Shown piece after piece: positions 13,201 through 26,079 of a stretch of 64,000 nt of DNA. How positions within the stretch are numbered: the first letter of the stretch is position 1; each line of letters starts with the position of its first letter. The DNA comes from Arenicola marina (lineage: Eukaryota; Annelida; Polychaeta; Arenicolidae): contig OZ025252.1 in the NCBI GenBank assembly GCA_964019135.1, positions 9,874,823-9,938,822 of the forward strand. Direction: 5' to 3'. The position numbers were made by a program, and so were the translations under genes. Below the pieces are notes generated by a model. It was given only the letters and a program-made list of their open reading frames with translations, searched no databases and was not told where the DNA came from.

Positions 13201-16200
13201 GACCGGCCTCAAGGCCCCAGCCCTGCCATGGCTCCAGTCAGACCGGCATCAAGGCCCCAGCCCGGCCATGGCTCCAGTAAGACCGGCATCAAGGCCCCAG
13301 CCCGGCCATGGCTCCATCAGACCGGCATCAAGGCCCCAGCCCTGCCATGGCTCCATCAGACCGGCATCAAGGCCCCAGCCCGGCCATGGCTCCAGTAAGA
13401 CCGGCATCAAGGCCCCAGCCCGGCCATGGCTCCAGTAAGACCGGCATCAAGGCCCCAGCCCGGCCATGGCTCCAGTCAGACCGGCATCAAGGCCCAGCCC
13501 GGCCATGGCTCCATCAGACCGGCCTCAAGGCCCCAGCCCTGCCATGGCTCCAGTCAGACCGGCATCAAGGCCCCAGCCCGGCCATGGCTCCAGTAAGACC
13601 GGCATCAAGGCCCCAGCCCGGCCATGGCTCCATCAGACCGGCATCAAGGCCCCAGCCCTGCCATGGCTCCATCAGACCGGCATCAAGGCCCCAGCCCGGC
13701 CATGGCTCCAGTAAGACCGGCATCAAGGCCCCAGCCCGGCCATGGCTCCATCAGACCGGCATCAAGGCCCCAGCCCTGCCATGGCTCCATCAGACCGGCA
13801 TCAAGGCCCCAGCCCGGCCATGGCTCCAGTAAGACCGGCATCAAGGCCCCAGCCCTGCCATGGCTCCAGTCAGACCGGCATCAAGCCCCAGCCCGGCCAT
13901 GGCTCCAGTCAAACCGGTATCAAGGCCCCAGCCCGGCCATGGCTCCAGTCAGACCAGCCTCAAGGGATCAGCCCGGCCATGGCTCCAGTCAAACCGGCAT
14001 CAAGACCCCAGCCCGGCCATGGCTCCATCAGACCGGCATCAAGGCCCCAGCCCGGCCATGGCTCCAGTAAGACCGGCATCAAGGCCCCAGCCCGGCCATG
14101 GCTCCAGTAAGACCGGCATCAAGGCCCCAGCCCGGCCATGGCTCCAGTCAGACCGGCATCAAGGCCCAGCCCGGCCATGGCTCCATCAGACCGGCCTCAA
14201 GGCCCCAGCCCTGCCATGGCTCCAGTCAGACCGGCATCAAGGCCCCAGCCCGGCCATGGCTCCAGTAAGACCGGCATCAAGGCCCCAGCCCGGCCATGGC
14301 TCCATCAGACCGGCATCAAGGCCCCAGCCCTGCCATGGCTCCATCAGACCGGCATCAAGGCCCCAGCCCGGCCATGGCTCCAGTAAGACCGGCATCAAGG
14401 CCCCAGCCCGGCCATGGCTCCATCAGACCGGCATCAAGGCCCCAGCCCTGCCATGGCTCCAGTCAGACCGGCATCAAGGCCCCAGCCCTGCCATGGCTCC
14501 ATCAGACCGGCATCAAGGCCCCAGCCCGGCCATGGCTCCAGTAAGACCGGCATCAAGGCCCCAGCCCGGCCATGGCTCCATCAGACCGGCCTCAAGGCCC
14601 CAGCCCTGCCATGGCTCCAGTCAGACCGGCATCAAGGCCCCAGCCCGGCCATGGCTCCAGTAAGACCGGCATCAAGGCCCCAGCCCGGCCATGGCTCCAT
14701 CAGACCGGCATCAAGGCCCCAGCCCTGCCATGGCTCCATCAGACCGGCATCAAGGCCCCAGCCCGGCCATGGCTCCAGTAAGACCGGCATCAAGGCCCCA
14801 GCCCGGCCATGGCTCCAGTCAGACCGGCATCAAGGCCCCAGCCCGGCCATGGCTCCAGTCAGACCGGCATCAAGCCCCAGCCCGGCCATGGCTCCAGTCA
14901 GACCGGCATCAAGGCCCCAGCCCGGCCATGGCTCCATCAGACCGGCATCAAGCCCCCAGCCCGGCCATGGCTCCAGTCAGACCGGCATCAAGGCCCCAGC
15001 CCGGCCATGGCTCCAGTCAGACCGGCATCAAGGCCCCAGCCCGGCCATGGCTCCATCAGACCGGCATCAAGCCCCCAGCCCGGCCATGGCTCCATCAGAC
15101 CGGCATCAAGGCCCCAGCCCGGCCATGGCTCCAGTCAGACCGGCATCAAGGCCCCAGCCCGGCCATGGCTCCAGTCAGACCGGCATCAAGGCCCCAGCCC
15201 GGCCATGGCTCCAGTCAGACCGGCATCAAGCCCCCAGCCCGGCCATGGCTCCATCAGACCGGCATCAAGGCCCCAGCCCGGCCATGGCTCCAGTCAGACC
15301 GGCATCAAGGCCCCAGCCCGGCCATGGCTCCATCAGACCGGCATCAAGGCCTCAGCCCGGCCATGGCTCCAGTCAGACCGGCCTCAAGGCCCCAGCCCTG
15401 CCATGGCTCCAGTCAGACCGGCATCAAGCCCCAGCCCGGCCATGGCTCCAGTCAGACCGGCCTCAAGGCCCCAGCCCTGCCATGGCTCCAGTCAGACCGA
15501 CATCAAGGCCTCAGCCCGGCCATGGCTCCAGTCAGACCGGCATCAAGACCCCAGCCCTGCCATGGCTCCAGTCAGACCGGCATCAAGGCCTCAGCCCGGC
15601 CATGGCTCCAGTCAGACCGGCATCAAGACCCCAGCCCTGCCATGGCTCCAGTCAGACCGACATCAAGGCCTCAGCCCGGCCATGGCTCCAGTCAGACCGG
15701 CCTCAAGGCCCCAGCCCTGCCATGGCTCCAGTCAGACCGGCATCAAGGCCTCAGCCCGGCCATGGCTCCAGTCAGACCGGCCTCAAGGCCCCAGCCCTGC
15801 CATGGCTCCAGTCAGACCGACATCAAGGCCCCAGCCCGGCCATGGCTCCATCAGACCGGCATCAAGGCCCCAGCCTGGCCATGGCTCCAGTCAGACCGGC
15901 ATCAAGCCCCAGCCCGGCCATGGCTCCAGTCAGACCGGCATCAAGGCCTCAGCCCGGCCATGGCTCCAGTCAGACCGGCCTCAAGGCCCCAGCCCGGCCA
16001 TGGCTCCAGTCAGACCGACATCAAAGCCCCAGCCCGGCCATGGCTCCATCAGACCGGCATCAAGGCCTCAGCCCGGCCATGGCTCCAGTCAGACCGGCAT
16101 CAAGACCCCAGCCCGGCCATGGCTCCAGTCAGACCGGCATCAAGGCCTCAGCCCGGCCATGGCTCCAGTCAGACCGGCATCAAGGCCTCAGCCCGGCCAT

Positions 16201-19190
16201 GGCTCCAGTCAGACCGGCCTCAAGGCCCCAGCCCGGCCATGGCTCCAGTCAGACCGACATCAAGGCCCCAGCCCGGCCATGGCTCCATCAGACCGGCATC
16301 AAGGCCTCAGCCCGGCCATGGCTCCAGTCAGACCGGCATCAAGACCCCAGCCCGGCCATGGCTCCAGTCAGACCGGCATCAAGGCCTCAGCCCGGCCATG
16401 GCTCCAGTCAGACCGGCATCAAGGCCCCAGCCCGGCCATGGCTCCAGTCAGACCGGCATCAAGGCCTCAGCCCGGCCATGGCTCCAGTCAGACCGGCATC
16501 AAGGCCTCAGCCCGGCCATGGCTCCAGTCAGACCGGCATCAAGACCCCAGCCCGGCCATGGCTCCAGTCAGACCGGCATCAAGCCCCAGCCCGGCCATGG
16601 CTCCATCAGACCGGCATCAAGGCCTCAGCCCGGCCATGGCTCCAGTCAGACCGGCATCAAGGCCTCAGCCCGGCCATGGCTCCAGTCAGACCGGCCTCAA
16701 GGCCCCAGCCCGGCCATGGCTCCAGTCAGACCGACATCAAGGCCCCAGCCCGGCCATGGCTCCATCAGACCGGCATCAAGGCCTCAGCCCGGCCATGGCT
16801 CCAGTCAGACCGGCATCAAGACCCCAGCCCGGCCATGGCTCCAGTCAGACCGGCATCAAGGCCTCAGCCCGGCCATGGCTCCAGTCAGACCGGCATCAAG
16901 GCCCCAGCCCGGCCATGGCTCCAGTCAGACCGGCATCAAGGCCCAGCCCGGCCATGGCTCCAGTCAGACCGGCATCAAGGCCTCAGCCCGGCCATGGCTC
17001 CATCAGACCGGCATCAAGGCCCCAGCCCGGCCATGGCTCCATCAGACCGGCATCAAGGCCCCAGCCCGGCCATGGCTCCATCAGACCGGCATCAAGGCCC
17101 CAGCCCGGCCATGGCTCCATCAGACCGGCATCAAGGCCCCAGCCCGGCCATGGCTCCAGTCAAACCGGTATCAAGGCCCCAGCCCGGCCATGGCTCCAGT
17201 CAGACCAGCCTCAAGGGATCAGCCCGGCCATGGCTCCAGTCAAACCGGCATCAAGACCCCAGCCCGGCCATGGCTCCATCAGACCGGCATCAAGGCCCCA
17301 GCCCGGCCATGGCTCCAGTCAGACCGGCATCAAGGCCTCAGCCCGGCCATGGCTCCATCAGACCGGCATCAAGGCCCCAGCCCGGCCATGGCTCCAGTCA
17401 GACCGACATCAAGGCCCCAGCCCGGCCATGGCTCCATCAGACCGGCATCAAGGCCCCAGCCCGGCCATGGCTCCAGTCAGACCGACATCAAGGCCCCAGC
17501 CCGGCCATGGCTCCAGTCAGACCGACATCAAGGCCCCAGCCCGGCCATGGCTCCATCAGACCGGCATCAAGGCCCCAGCCCGGCCATGGCTCCAGTCAGA
17601 CCGACATCAAGGCCTCAGCCCGGCCATGGCTCCAGTCAGACCGACATCAAGGCCCCAGCCCGGCCATGGCTCCATCAGACCGGCATCAAGGCCCCAGCCC
17701 GGCCATGGCTCCAGTCATACCGGCATCAAGCCCCAGCCCGGCCATGGCTCCATCAGACCGGCATCAAGGCCCCAGCCCGGCCATGGCTCCAGTCAGACCG
17801 ACATCAAGGCCCCAGCCCGGCCATGGCTCCAGTCAGACCGGCATCAAGGCCCAGCCCGGCCATGGCTCCATCAGACCGGCCTCAAGGCCCCAGCCCTGCC
17901 ATGGCTCCAGTCAGACCGGCATCAAGGCCCCAGCCCGGCCATGGCTCCAGTAAGACCGGCATCAAGGCCCCAGCCCGGCCATGGCTCCATCAGACCGGCA
18001 TCAAGGCCCCAGCCCTGCCATGGCTCCATCAGACCGGCATCAAGGCCCCAGCCCGGCCATGGCTCCAGTAAGACCGGCATCAAGGCCCCAGCCCGGCCAT
18101 GGCTCCAGTAAGACCGGCATCAAGGCCCCAGCCCGGCCATGGCTCCAGTCAGACCGGCATCAAGGCCCAGCCCGGCCATGGCTCCATCAGACCGGCCTCA
18201 AGGCCCCAGCCCTGCCATGGCTCCAGTCAGACCGGCATCAAGGCCCCAGCCCGGCCATGGCTCCAGTAAGACCGGCATCAAGGCCCCAGCCCGGCCATGG
18301 CTCCATCAGACCGGCATCAAGGCCCCAGCCCTGCCATGGCTCCATCAGACCGGCATCAAGGCCCCAGCCCGGCCATGGCTCCAGTAAGACCGGCATCAAG
18401 GCCCCAGCCCGGCCATGGCTCCATCAGACCGGCATCAAGGCCCCAGCCCTGCCATGGCTCCATCAGACCGGCATCAAGGCCCCAGCCCGGCCATGGCTCC
18501 AGTAAGACCGGCATCAAGGCCCCAGCCCTGCCATGGCTCCAGTCAGACCGGCATCAAGCCCCAGCCCGGCCATGGCTCCAGTCAAACCGGTATCAAGGCC
18601 CCAGCCCGGCCATGGCTCCAGTCAGACCAGCCTCAAGGGATCAGCCCGGCCATGGCTCCAGTCAAACCGGCATCAAGACCCCAGCCCGGCCATGGCTCCA
18701 TCAGACCGGCATCAAGGCCCCAGCCCGGCCATGGCTCCAGTAAGACCGGCATCAAGGCCCCAGCCCGGCCATGGCTCCAGTAAGACCGGCATCAAGGCCC
18801 CAGCCCGGCCATGGCTCCAGTCAGACCGGCATCAAGGCCCAGCCCGGCCATGGCTCCATCAGACCGGCCTCAAGGCCCCAGCCCTGCCATGGCTCCAGTC
18901 AGACCGGCATCAAGGCCCCAGCCCGGCCATGGCTCCAGTAAGACCGGCATCAAGGCCCCAGCCCGGCCATGGCTCCATCAGACCGGCATCAAGGCCCCAG
19001 CCCTGCCATGGCTCCATCAGACCGGCATCAAGGCCCCAGCCCGGCCATGGCTCCAGTAAGACCGGCATCAAGGCCCCAGCCCGGCCATGGCTCCATCAGA
19101 CCGGCATCAAGGCCCCAGCCCTGCCATGGCTCCATCAGACCGGCATCAAGGCCCCAGCCCGGCCATGGCTCCAGTAAGACCGGCATCAAG
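10300..19190 (+). repeat. two copies of a 4.7-kb block inside the 40-bp array
   Basis: The order of unit variants from about 10.3 to 14.5 kb repeats at about 15.0 to 19.2 kb. Matching landmarks are offset by 4,713 bp at the left (10341 and 15054; 11941 and 16654) and by 4,673 bp at the right (13308 and 17981; 14296 and 18969). The 40-bp drop is explained by one unit: the first copy has three consecutive GACATC units near 12.77-12.86 kb and the second has two. Only scattered substitutions separate the copies (for example GCATCATAG at 11941 against GCATCAAGG), so the duplication is recent relative to the array. Confidence 0.85.
13308..14700 (+). repeat. nested 672-bp duplication within the 40-bp array
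   Basis: Variant order starting at 13466 and 13624 recurs at 14138 and 14296, an offset of 672 bp (17 units). The same pair exists in the second 4.7-kb block (18139 and 18811). The 672-bp event therefore came before the 4.7-kb duplication. These segments are rich in the AGTAAGACC variant, which places TAA in one frame. Confidence 0.8.
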
Positions 19191-22100
19191 GCCCCAGCCC
19201 GGCCATGGCTCCAGTCAGACCGGCATCAAGGCCCCAGCCCTGCCATGGCTCCATCAGACCGGCATCAAGGCCCCAGCCCGGCCATGGCTCCAGTCAGACC
19301 GGCATCAAGGCCCCAGCCCTGCCATGGCTCCAGTCAGACCGACATCAAGGCCCCAGCCCGGCCATGGCTCCAGTCAGACCGGCATCAAGGCCCCAGCCCG
19401 GCCATGGCTCCAGTCAGACCGGCATCAAGCCCCAGCCCGGCCATGGCTCCAGTCAGACCGGCATCAAGGCCCCAGCCCTGCCATGGCTCCAGTCAGACCG
19501 GCATCAAGGCCTCAGCCCGGCCATGGCTCCAGTCAGACCGGCATCAAGGCCCCAGCCCGGCCATGGCTCCATCAGACCGGCATCAAGGCCCCAGCCCGGC
19601 CATGGCTCCAGTCAGACCGGCATCAAGACCCAGCCCGGCCATGGCTCCATCAGACCGGCCTCAAGGCCCAGCCCGGCCATGGCTCCAGTAAGACCGGCAT
19701 CAAGGCCCCAGCCCTGCCATGGCTCCAGTCAGACCGGCATCAAGGCCCCAGCCCGGCCATGGCTCCAGTCAGACCGGCATCAAGGCCCCAGCCCGGCCAT
19801 GGCTCCAGTCAGACCGGCATCAAGGCCCCAGCCCGGCCATGGCTCCATCAGACCGGCATCAAGCCCCAGCCCGGCCATGGCTCCAGTCAGACCGGCCTCA
19901 AGGCCCCAGCCCGGCCATGGCTCCATCAGACCGGCATCAAGGCCTCAGCCCGGCCATGGCTCCAGTCATATCGGCCTCAAGACCCCAGCCCGGCCATGGG
20001 TACAGTCAGACCGGCATCAAGCCCCAGCCCGGCCATGGCTCCATCAGACCGGCATCAAGCCCCAGCCCGGCCATGGCTCCAGTCAGACCGGCATCAAGGC
20101 CCCAGCCCGGCCATGGCTCCAGTCAGACCGGCATCAAGGCCCCAGCCCGGCCATGGCTCCAGTCAGACCGGCATCAAGGCCCCAGCCCGGCCATGGCTCC
20201 AGTCAGACCGGCATCAAGGCCCCAGCCCGGCCATGGCTCCAGTCAGACCGGCATCAAGGCCCCAGCCCGGCCATGGCTCCATCAGACCGGCATCAAGCCC
20301 CAGCCCGGCCATGGCTCCATCAGACCGGCATCAAGCCCCAGCCCGGCCATGGCTCCAGTCAGACCGGCATCAAGGCCCCAGCCCTGCCATGGCTCCAGTC
20401 AGACCGGCATCAAGGCCTCAGCCCGGCCATGGCTCCAGTCAGACCGGCATCAAGCCCCAGCCCGGCCATGGCTCCAGTAAGACCGGCATCAAGGCCCCAG
20501 CCCGGCCATGGCTCCAGTCAGACCGGCATCAAGGCCTCAGCCCGGCCATGGCTCCAGTCAGACCGACATCAAGGCCTCAGCCCGGCCATGGCTCCAGTCA
20601 GACCGGCATCAAGCCCCAGCCCGGCCATGGCTCCAGTCAGACCGGCATCAAGGCCCCAGCCCGGCCATGGCTCCAGTCAGACCGGCCTCAAGGCCCCAGC
20701 CCGGCCATGGCTCCAGTCAGACCGGCATCAAGCCCCAGCCCGGCCATGGCTCCATCAGACCGGCATCAAGCCCCAGCCCGGCCATGGCTCCAGTCAGACC
20801 GGCATCAAGGCCTCAGCCCGGCCATGGCTCCAGTCAGACCGGCATCAAGGCCTCAGCCCGGCCATGGCTCCAGTCAGACCGGCATCAAGGCCTCAGCCCG
20901 GCCATGGCTCCAGTCAGACCGGCATCAAGGCCTCAGCCCGGCCATGGCTCCAGTCAGACCGGCATCAAGGCCCCAGCCCGGCCATGGCTCCAGTCAGACC
21001 GACATCAAGGCCTCAGCCCGGCCATGGCTCCAGTCAGACCGGCATCAAGCCCCCAGCCCGGCCATGGCTCCAGTCAGACCGGCATCAAGGCCCCAGCCCG
21101 GCCATGGCTCCAGTCAAACCGGTATCAAGGCCCCAGCCCGGCCATGGCTCCAGTCAGACCAGCCTCAAGGGATCAGCCCGGCCATGGCTCCAGTCAAACC
21201 GGCATCAAGACCCCAGCCCGGCCATGGCTCCAGTCAGACCGGCATCAAGGCCCCAGCCCGGCCATGGCTTCAGTCAGACCGGCATCAAGGCCTCAGCCCG
21301 GCCATGGCTTCAGTCAGACCGGCATCAAGGCCTCAGCCCGGCCATGGCTCCAGTCAGACCGGCATCAAGACCCCAGCCCGGCCATGGCTCCAGTCAGACC
21401 GGCATCAAGGCCTCAGCCCGGCCATGGCTCCATCAGACCGGCATCAAGGCCTCAGCCCGGCCATGGCTCCATCAGACCGGCATCAAGACCCCAGCCCGGC
21501 CATGGCTCCAGTCAGACCGGCATCAAGGCCCCAGCCCGGCCATGGCACCAGTCAGACCGGCCTCAAGGCCCCAGCCCGGCCATGGCTCCAGTCAGACCGG
21601 CATCAAGGCCTCAGCCCGGCCATGGCTCCATCAGACCGGCATCAAGACCCCAGCCCGGCCATGGCTCCAGTCAGACCGGCATCAAGGCCCCAGCCCGGCC
21701 ATGGCACCAGTCAGACCGGCCTCAAGGCCCCAGCCCGGCCATGGCTCCAGTCAGACCGGCATCAAGGCCCCAGCCCGGCCATGGCTCCAGTCAGACCGGC
21801 ATCAAGACCCCAGCCCGGCCATGGCTCCAGTCAGACCGGCATCAAGGCCCCAGCCCGGCCATGGCTCCAGTCAGACCGGCATCAAGGCCCCAGCCCGGCC
21901 ATGGCTCCAGTCAGACCGGCATCAAGGCCTCAGCCCGGCCATGGCTCCAGTCAAACCGGCACCAAGCCCCAGCCCGGCCATGGCTCCAGTCAGACCGGCA
22001 TCAAGGCCCCAGCCCGGCCATGGCTCCAGTCAGACCGGCATCAAGGCCCCAGCCCGGCCATGGCTCCATCAGACCGGCATCAAGGCCCCAGCCCGGCCAT

Positions 22101-24058
22101 GGCTCCATCAGACCGGCATCAAGACCTCAGCCCGGCCATGGCTCCAGTCAGACCGGCATCAAGGCCCCAGCCCGGCCATGGCTCCAGTCAGACCGGCATC
22201 AAGGCCCCAGCCCGGCCATGGCTCCAGTCAGACCGGCATCAAGGCCCCAGCCCGGCCATGGCTCCAGTCAGACCGGCATCAAGGCCTCAGCCCGGCCATG
22301 GCTCCAGTCAAACCGGCACCAAGCCCCAGCCCGGCCATGGCTCCAGTCAGACCGGCACCAAGCCCCAGCCCGGCCATGGCTCCAGTCAGACCGGCATCAA
22401 GGCCCCAGCCCGGCCATGGCTCCAGTCAGACCGGCATCAAGACCCCAGCCCGGCCATGGCTCCAGTCAGACCGGCATCAAGGCCCCAGCCCGGCCATGGC
22501 TCCATCAGACCGGCATCAAGGCCCCAGCCCGGCCATGGCTCCATCAGACCGGCATCAAGACCCCAGCCCGGCCATGGCTCCAGTCAGACCGGCATCAAGG
22601 CCCCAGCCCGGCCATGGCTCCAGTCAAACCGGCATCAAGGCCTCAGCCCGGCCATGGCTCCATCAGACCGGCATCAAGACCCCAGCCCGGCCATGGCTCC
22701 ATCAGACCGGCATCAAGACCCCAGCCCGGCCATGGCTCCAGTCAGACCGGCATCAAGGCTCCAGCCCGGCCATGGCTCCATCAGACCGGCATCAAGGCCC
22801 CAGCCCGGCCATGGCTCCAGTCAGACCGGCATCAAGGCCCCAGCCCGGCCATGGCTCCAGTCAGACCGGCATCAAGGCCCCATGCCGGCCATGGCTCCAG
22901 TCAGACCAGCCTCAAGGCCCCAGCCTGGCCATGGCTCCATCAGACCGGCATCAAGGCCTCAGCCCGGCCATGGCTCCATCAGACCGGCATCAAGACCCCA
23001 GCCCGGCCATGGCTCCAGTCAGACCGGCATCAAGGCCCCAGCCCGGCCATGGCTCCAGTCAAACCGGCATCAAGGCCTCAGCCCGGCCATGGCTCCATCA
23101 GACCGGCATCAAGACCCCAGCCCGGCCATGGCTCCAGTAAGACCGGCATCAAGGCCCCAGCCCGGCCATGGCTCCATCAGACCGGCATCAAGGCCCCAGC
23201 CCGGCCATGGCTCCATCAGACCGGCATCAAGGCCCCAGCCCGGCCATGGCTCCAGTCAGACCGGCATCAAGGCCCCAGCCCGGCCATGGCTCCAGTCAGA
23301 CCGGCATCAAGGCCCCAGCCTTGCCATGGCTCTAGTCAGACCGGCATCAAGGCCCCAGCCCGGCCATGGCTCCAGTCAGACCGGCATCAAGACCCCAGCC
23401 CGGCCATGGCTCCAGTCAGACCGGCATCAAGGCCCCAGCCCGGCCATGGCTCCATCAGACCGGCATCAAGGCCCCAGCCCGGCCATGGCTCCAGTCAGAC
23501 CGGCATCAAGGCCCCAGCCCGGCCATGGCTCCAGTCAGACCGGCATCAAGGCTCCAGCCCGGCCATGGCTCCAGTCAGACCGGCATCAAGGCCCCAGCCC
23601 GGCCATGGCTCCAGTCAGACCGGCATCAAGGCCCCAGCCCGGCCATGGCTCCAGTCAGACCGGCATCAAGGCTCCAGCCCGGCCATGGCTCCAGTCAGAC
23701 CGGCATCAAGGCCCCAGCCCGGCCATGGCTCCAGTCAGACCGGCATCAAGGCCCCAGCCCGGCCATGGCTCCAGTCAGACCGGCATCAAGGCCCCAGCCT
23801 TGCCATGGCTCCAGTCAGACCGGCATCAAGGCCCCAGCCCGGCCATGGCTCCAGTCAGACCGGCATCAAGGCCCCAGCCCGGCCATGGCTCCAGTCAGAC
23901 CGGCATCAAGGCTCCAGCCCGGCCATGGCTCCAGTCAGACCGGCATCAAGGCCCCAGCCCGGCCATGGCTCCAGTCAGACCGGCATCAAGGCTCCAGCCC
24001 GGCCATATGGCTCCAGTCAGACCGGCATCAAGACCCCAGCCTGGCCATGGCTTCAGTC

Positions 24059-24754
24059 CTTGGCCCGTAACCGCTACATAACCTGGTGACTGGCCGGATG
24101 ACCAGACTTACCCTTGTTTGAGGTTCGCTGTGGGCGCCGTCACGACACTGTGCGGAGACTCCAAGCCTTGATGTTGTAAGGTGATTGTCGGTCTTTGTCC
24201 CAGCAACATAAACTGAGTACTGAGTAACCGCGAATACTGCAAAAACAAACAGTACTCCAACATTGTCTAGCAGAAGTGACAAGTGATCATTAATCAACAT
24301 ATATATTCATGGTGTAAGTCTCCACGCATCAATATGACTGGGTCTAGTGTTACAAAGACTTAAAGGAAACAATTCTTCCGCACTGAATGATCTACAGTTG
24401 GCAGATCATTCATTGTGACATACAGACTGCAGTGTTACAGGCCCTCCCCATGGCGGCTCAGTAATAGTGAAGCCCTGTGCTATGGATCTCTACAGTAGTC
24501 TACCGTGGAGGGTTCCATCGCGATCTCTTCGCGCTCCTCGTCGCTACGGTAGTCTTCACTCGTTATCCACAGCCACGCATGTCCCTGGTTAGAAGAAACA
24601 TAATTAATCATAAATATTTCATGATTTTTTAATGACAAATTCAGGTTTATTAGGGCAGAATATCATGACATTTTATTCCTCCCAGACACTTTCTTTATAA
24701 AAATAACTTTAAATTTCCCCATGACTTTTCTATGATCGCGGGAACCCTGCACAC
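24059..24754. other. unique spacer, no gene seen
   Basis: About 0.7 kb of ordinary sequence after the giant array. A short imperfect inverted repeat (GTAGTCTACCGT near 24493, ACGGTAGTC near 24546) is present. No coding, tRNA or other RNA gene is recognisable. Confidence 0.6.
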
Positions 24755-25622
24755 AATTAACCATAGCTATCCATGTCCTTCGTTATAAGGCAAACAATTA
24801 ACCATAGCTAGCCATTTCCTTCGTTATAACTATCTATGTCCTTGGTTATAAGGCACACAACCCTAGCTAGCCGTCCTTGCTTATAAGCACACAATTAACT
24901 ATGTGGCTAGCCATGTCCTTCGTTAGAAGGCACACAATTAACCATAGTTAGTCATGTCCTTTTTTAGAAGACACAATTAACCATAGCTATCTATGTCCAT
25001 CGTTATAAGGCATACAGTTACCCATTGCTAGCCATGTCCTTCGTTAGAAGGCACACAATTAACCATAGCTAGCCATGTCCTTGGTTATAAGGCAAACAAT
25101 TAACCATAGCTAGTCATGTCCTTCGTTATAAGGCACACAATTAACCATAGCTAGCCATGTCCTTCGTAAGAAGGCACACAATTAACCAATGCTAGTCATG
25201 TTCTTCTTTAGAAGACACAATTAACCATAGCTAGCCATGTCCTTGGTTATAAGGCATACAGTTACCCATAGCTAGCCATGTCCTTCGTTAGAAGGCACAC
25301 AATTAACCATAGCTAGCCATGTCCTTGGTTATAAGGCACACAATTAACCATAGATATCCATTTCCTTGGTTAGAAGGCACTAAATTATCCATAGCTTGCC
25401 ATGGCCTTGGTTATATAAGACATACAATTAACCATAGCTATCCATGCTCTTGATTATAAGGCACACAATTAACCATAGCTAGCCATGTCCTTGGTTATAA
25501 GGCACACAATTAACCATAGCTAGCTATGTCCTTGGTTAAAAGGCACACAATTAACCGTAGCTAGCCATGTCCTTGGTTATAAGGCACACAATTAACCATA
25601 GCTATCCATGTCCTTGGTTAGA
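24755..25622 (+). repeat. 41-bp minisatellite, about 21 copies
   Basis: The unit is about 41 bp (CACAATTAACCATAGCTAGC then CATGTCCTTGGTTATAAGGC plus A). Copies vary more than in the earlier arrays: CTTCGTTAGAAGG alternates with CTTGGTTATAAGG, and several copies are shortened, particularly at the left end. Two weaker copies of the GTCC(C/T)TGGTTAGAAG part occur upstream near 24581. The core CATAGCTAGCCATG has partial dyad symmetry. Confidence 0.92.
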
Positions 25623-26079
25623 AATGAAATGAAATGTTGGTGTTTTAGGCCACTTTTGTGCACATACAGGCTAAATTGGGCCAAGGATTCTTGGTTAGAA
25701 TATACACAGTAAGCTATCTTGTGGCTTGACGGTGAGCGCCACCACACGGTGATTCCGTTCCTTTACTCAACATACATGAAGGGCAGTCGGCGGGGCGAGG
25801 CCCTCACTGCCACTCGGCCGCCATGGGGCCGTCGTGTTACTGTGGGCACTGAACAAAGACAGAAAAACACGGTTACTTCAACCGCATGTCATGCCCTGTC
25901 AAGCCACCTGCATCAAGTACACATAACCGATCGCGCACTAACCACTGACCCGATCAGACCACAAACATGGCAAGGTCAAGCAAAATCGTGCTTTTTTTGT
26001 CAATTGACATGCATTGGATTTAGAAATATATTGAAATATAAATGATAAAATGTCATTTAATCATAAAACGATTAATACA
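25623..26079. other. spacer with a weak inverted-end segment
   Basis: A 108-codon plus frame (25719-26045) has no recognisable domain. GTGGCTTGAC near 25721 and its exact reverse complement GTCAAGCCAC near 25908 bound a GC-rich ~200-bp stretch that could be a small mobile element or chance. I do not call a gene. Confidence 0.4.

Larger units (their letters stand above)
6122..24058 (+). repeat. giant 39/40-bp minisatellite, about 450 copies
   Basis: About 17.9 kb of a 40-bp unit (CCATGGCTCCAGTCAGACCG then GCATCAAGGCCCCAGCCCGG), mixed with 39-bp forms lacking one base (CTCCATCAG for CTCCAGTCAG, or AAGCCCCAG for AAGGCCCCAG). Common substitutions are GGCCTCAG, GACATC, CCCTGCC, GCCTCAAG and AGTAAGACC. 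The unit has no stop codon in any plus frame. Since 40 leaves remainder 1 on division by 3, each long frame cycles through all three readings and ORFs of up to ~1,900 codons appear; AGTAAG variants end them. The minus strand has stops in every unit. Higher-order structure shows internal block duplication. There is no evidence of a gene. Confidence 0.97.

Noticed and set aside
6084-24089. Many Pro/Arg/Gln-rich open frames up to 1,912 codons
   Set aside because: The 40-bp unit has no plus-strand stop in any frame, so overlapping long frames are inevitable, and they end only where an AGTAAG-type variant occurs.
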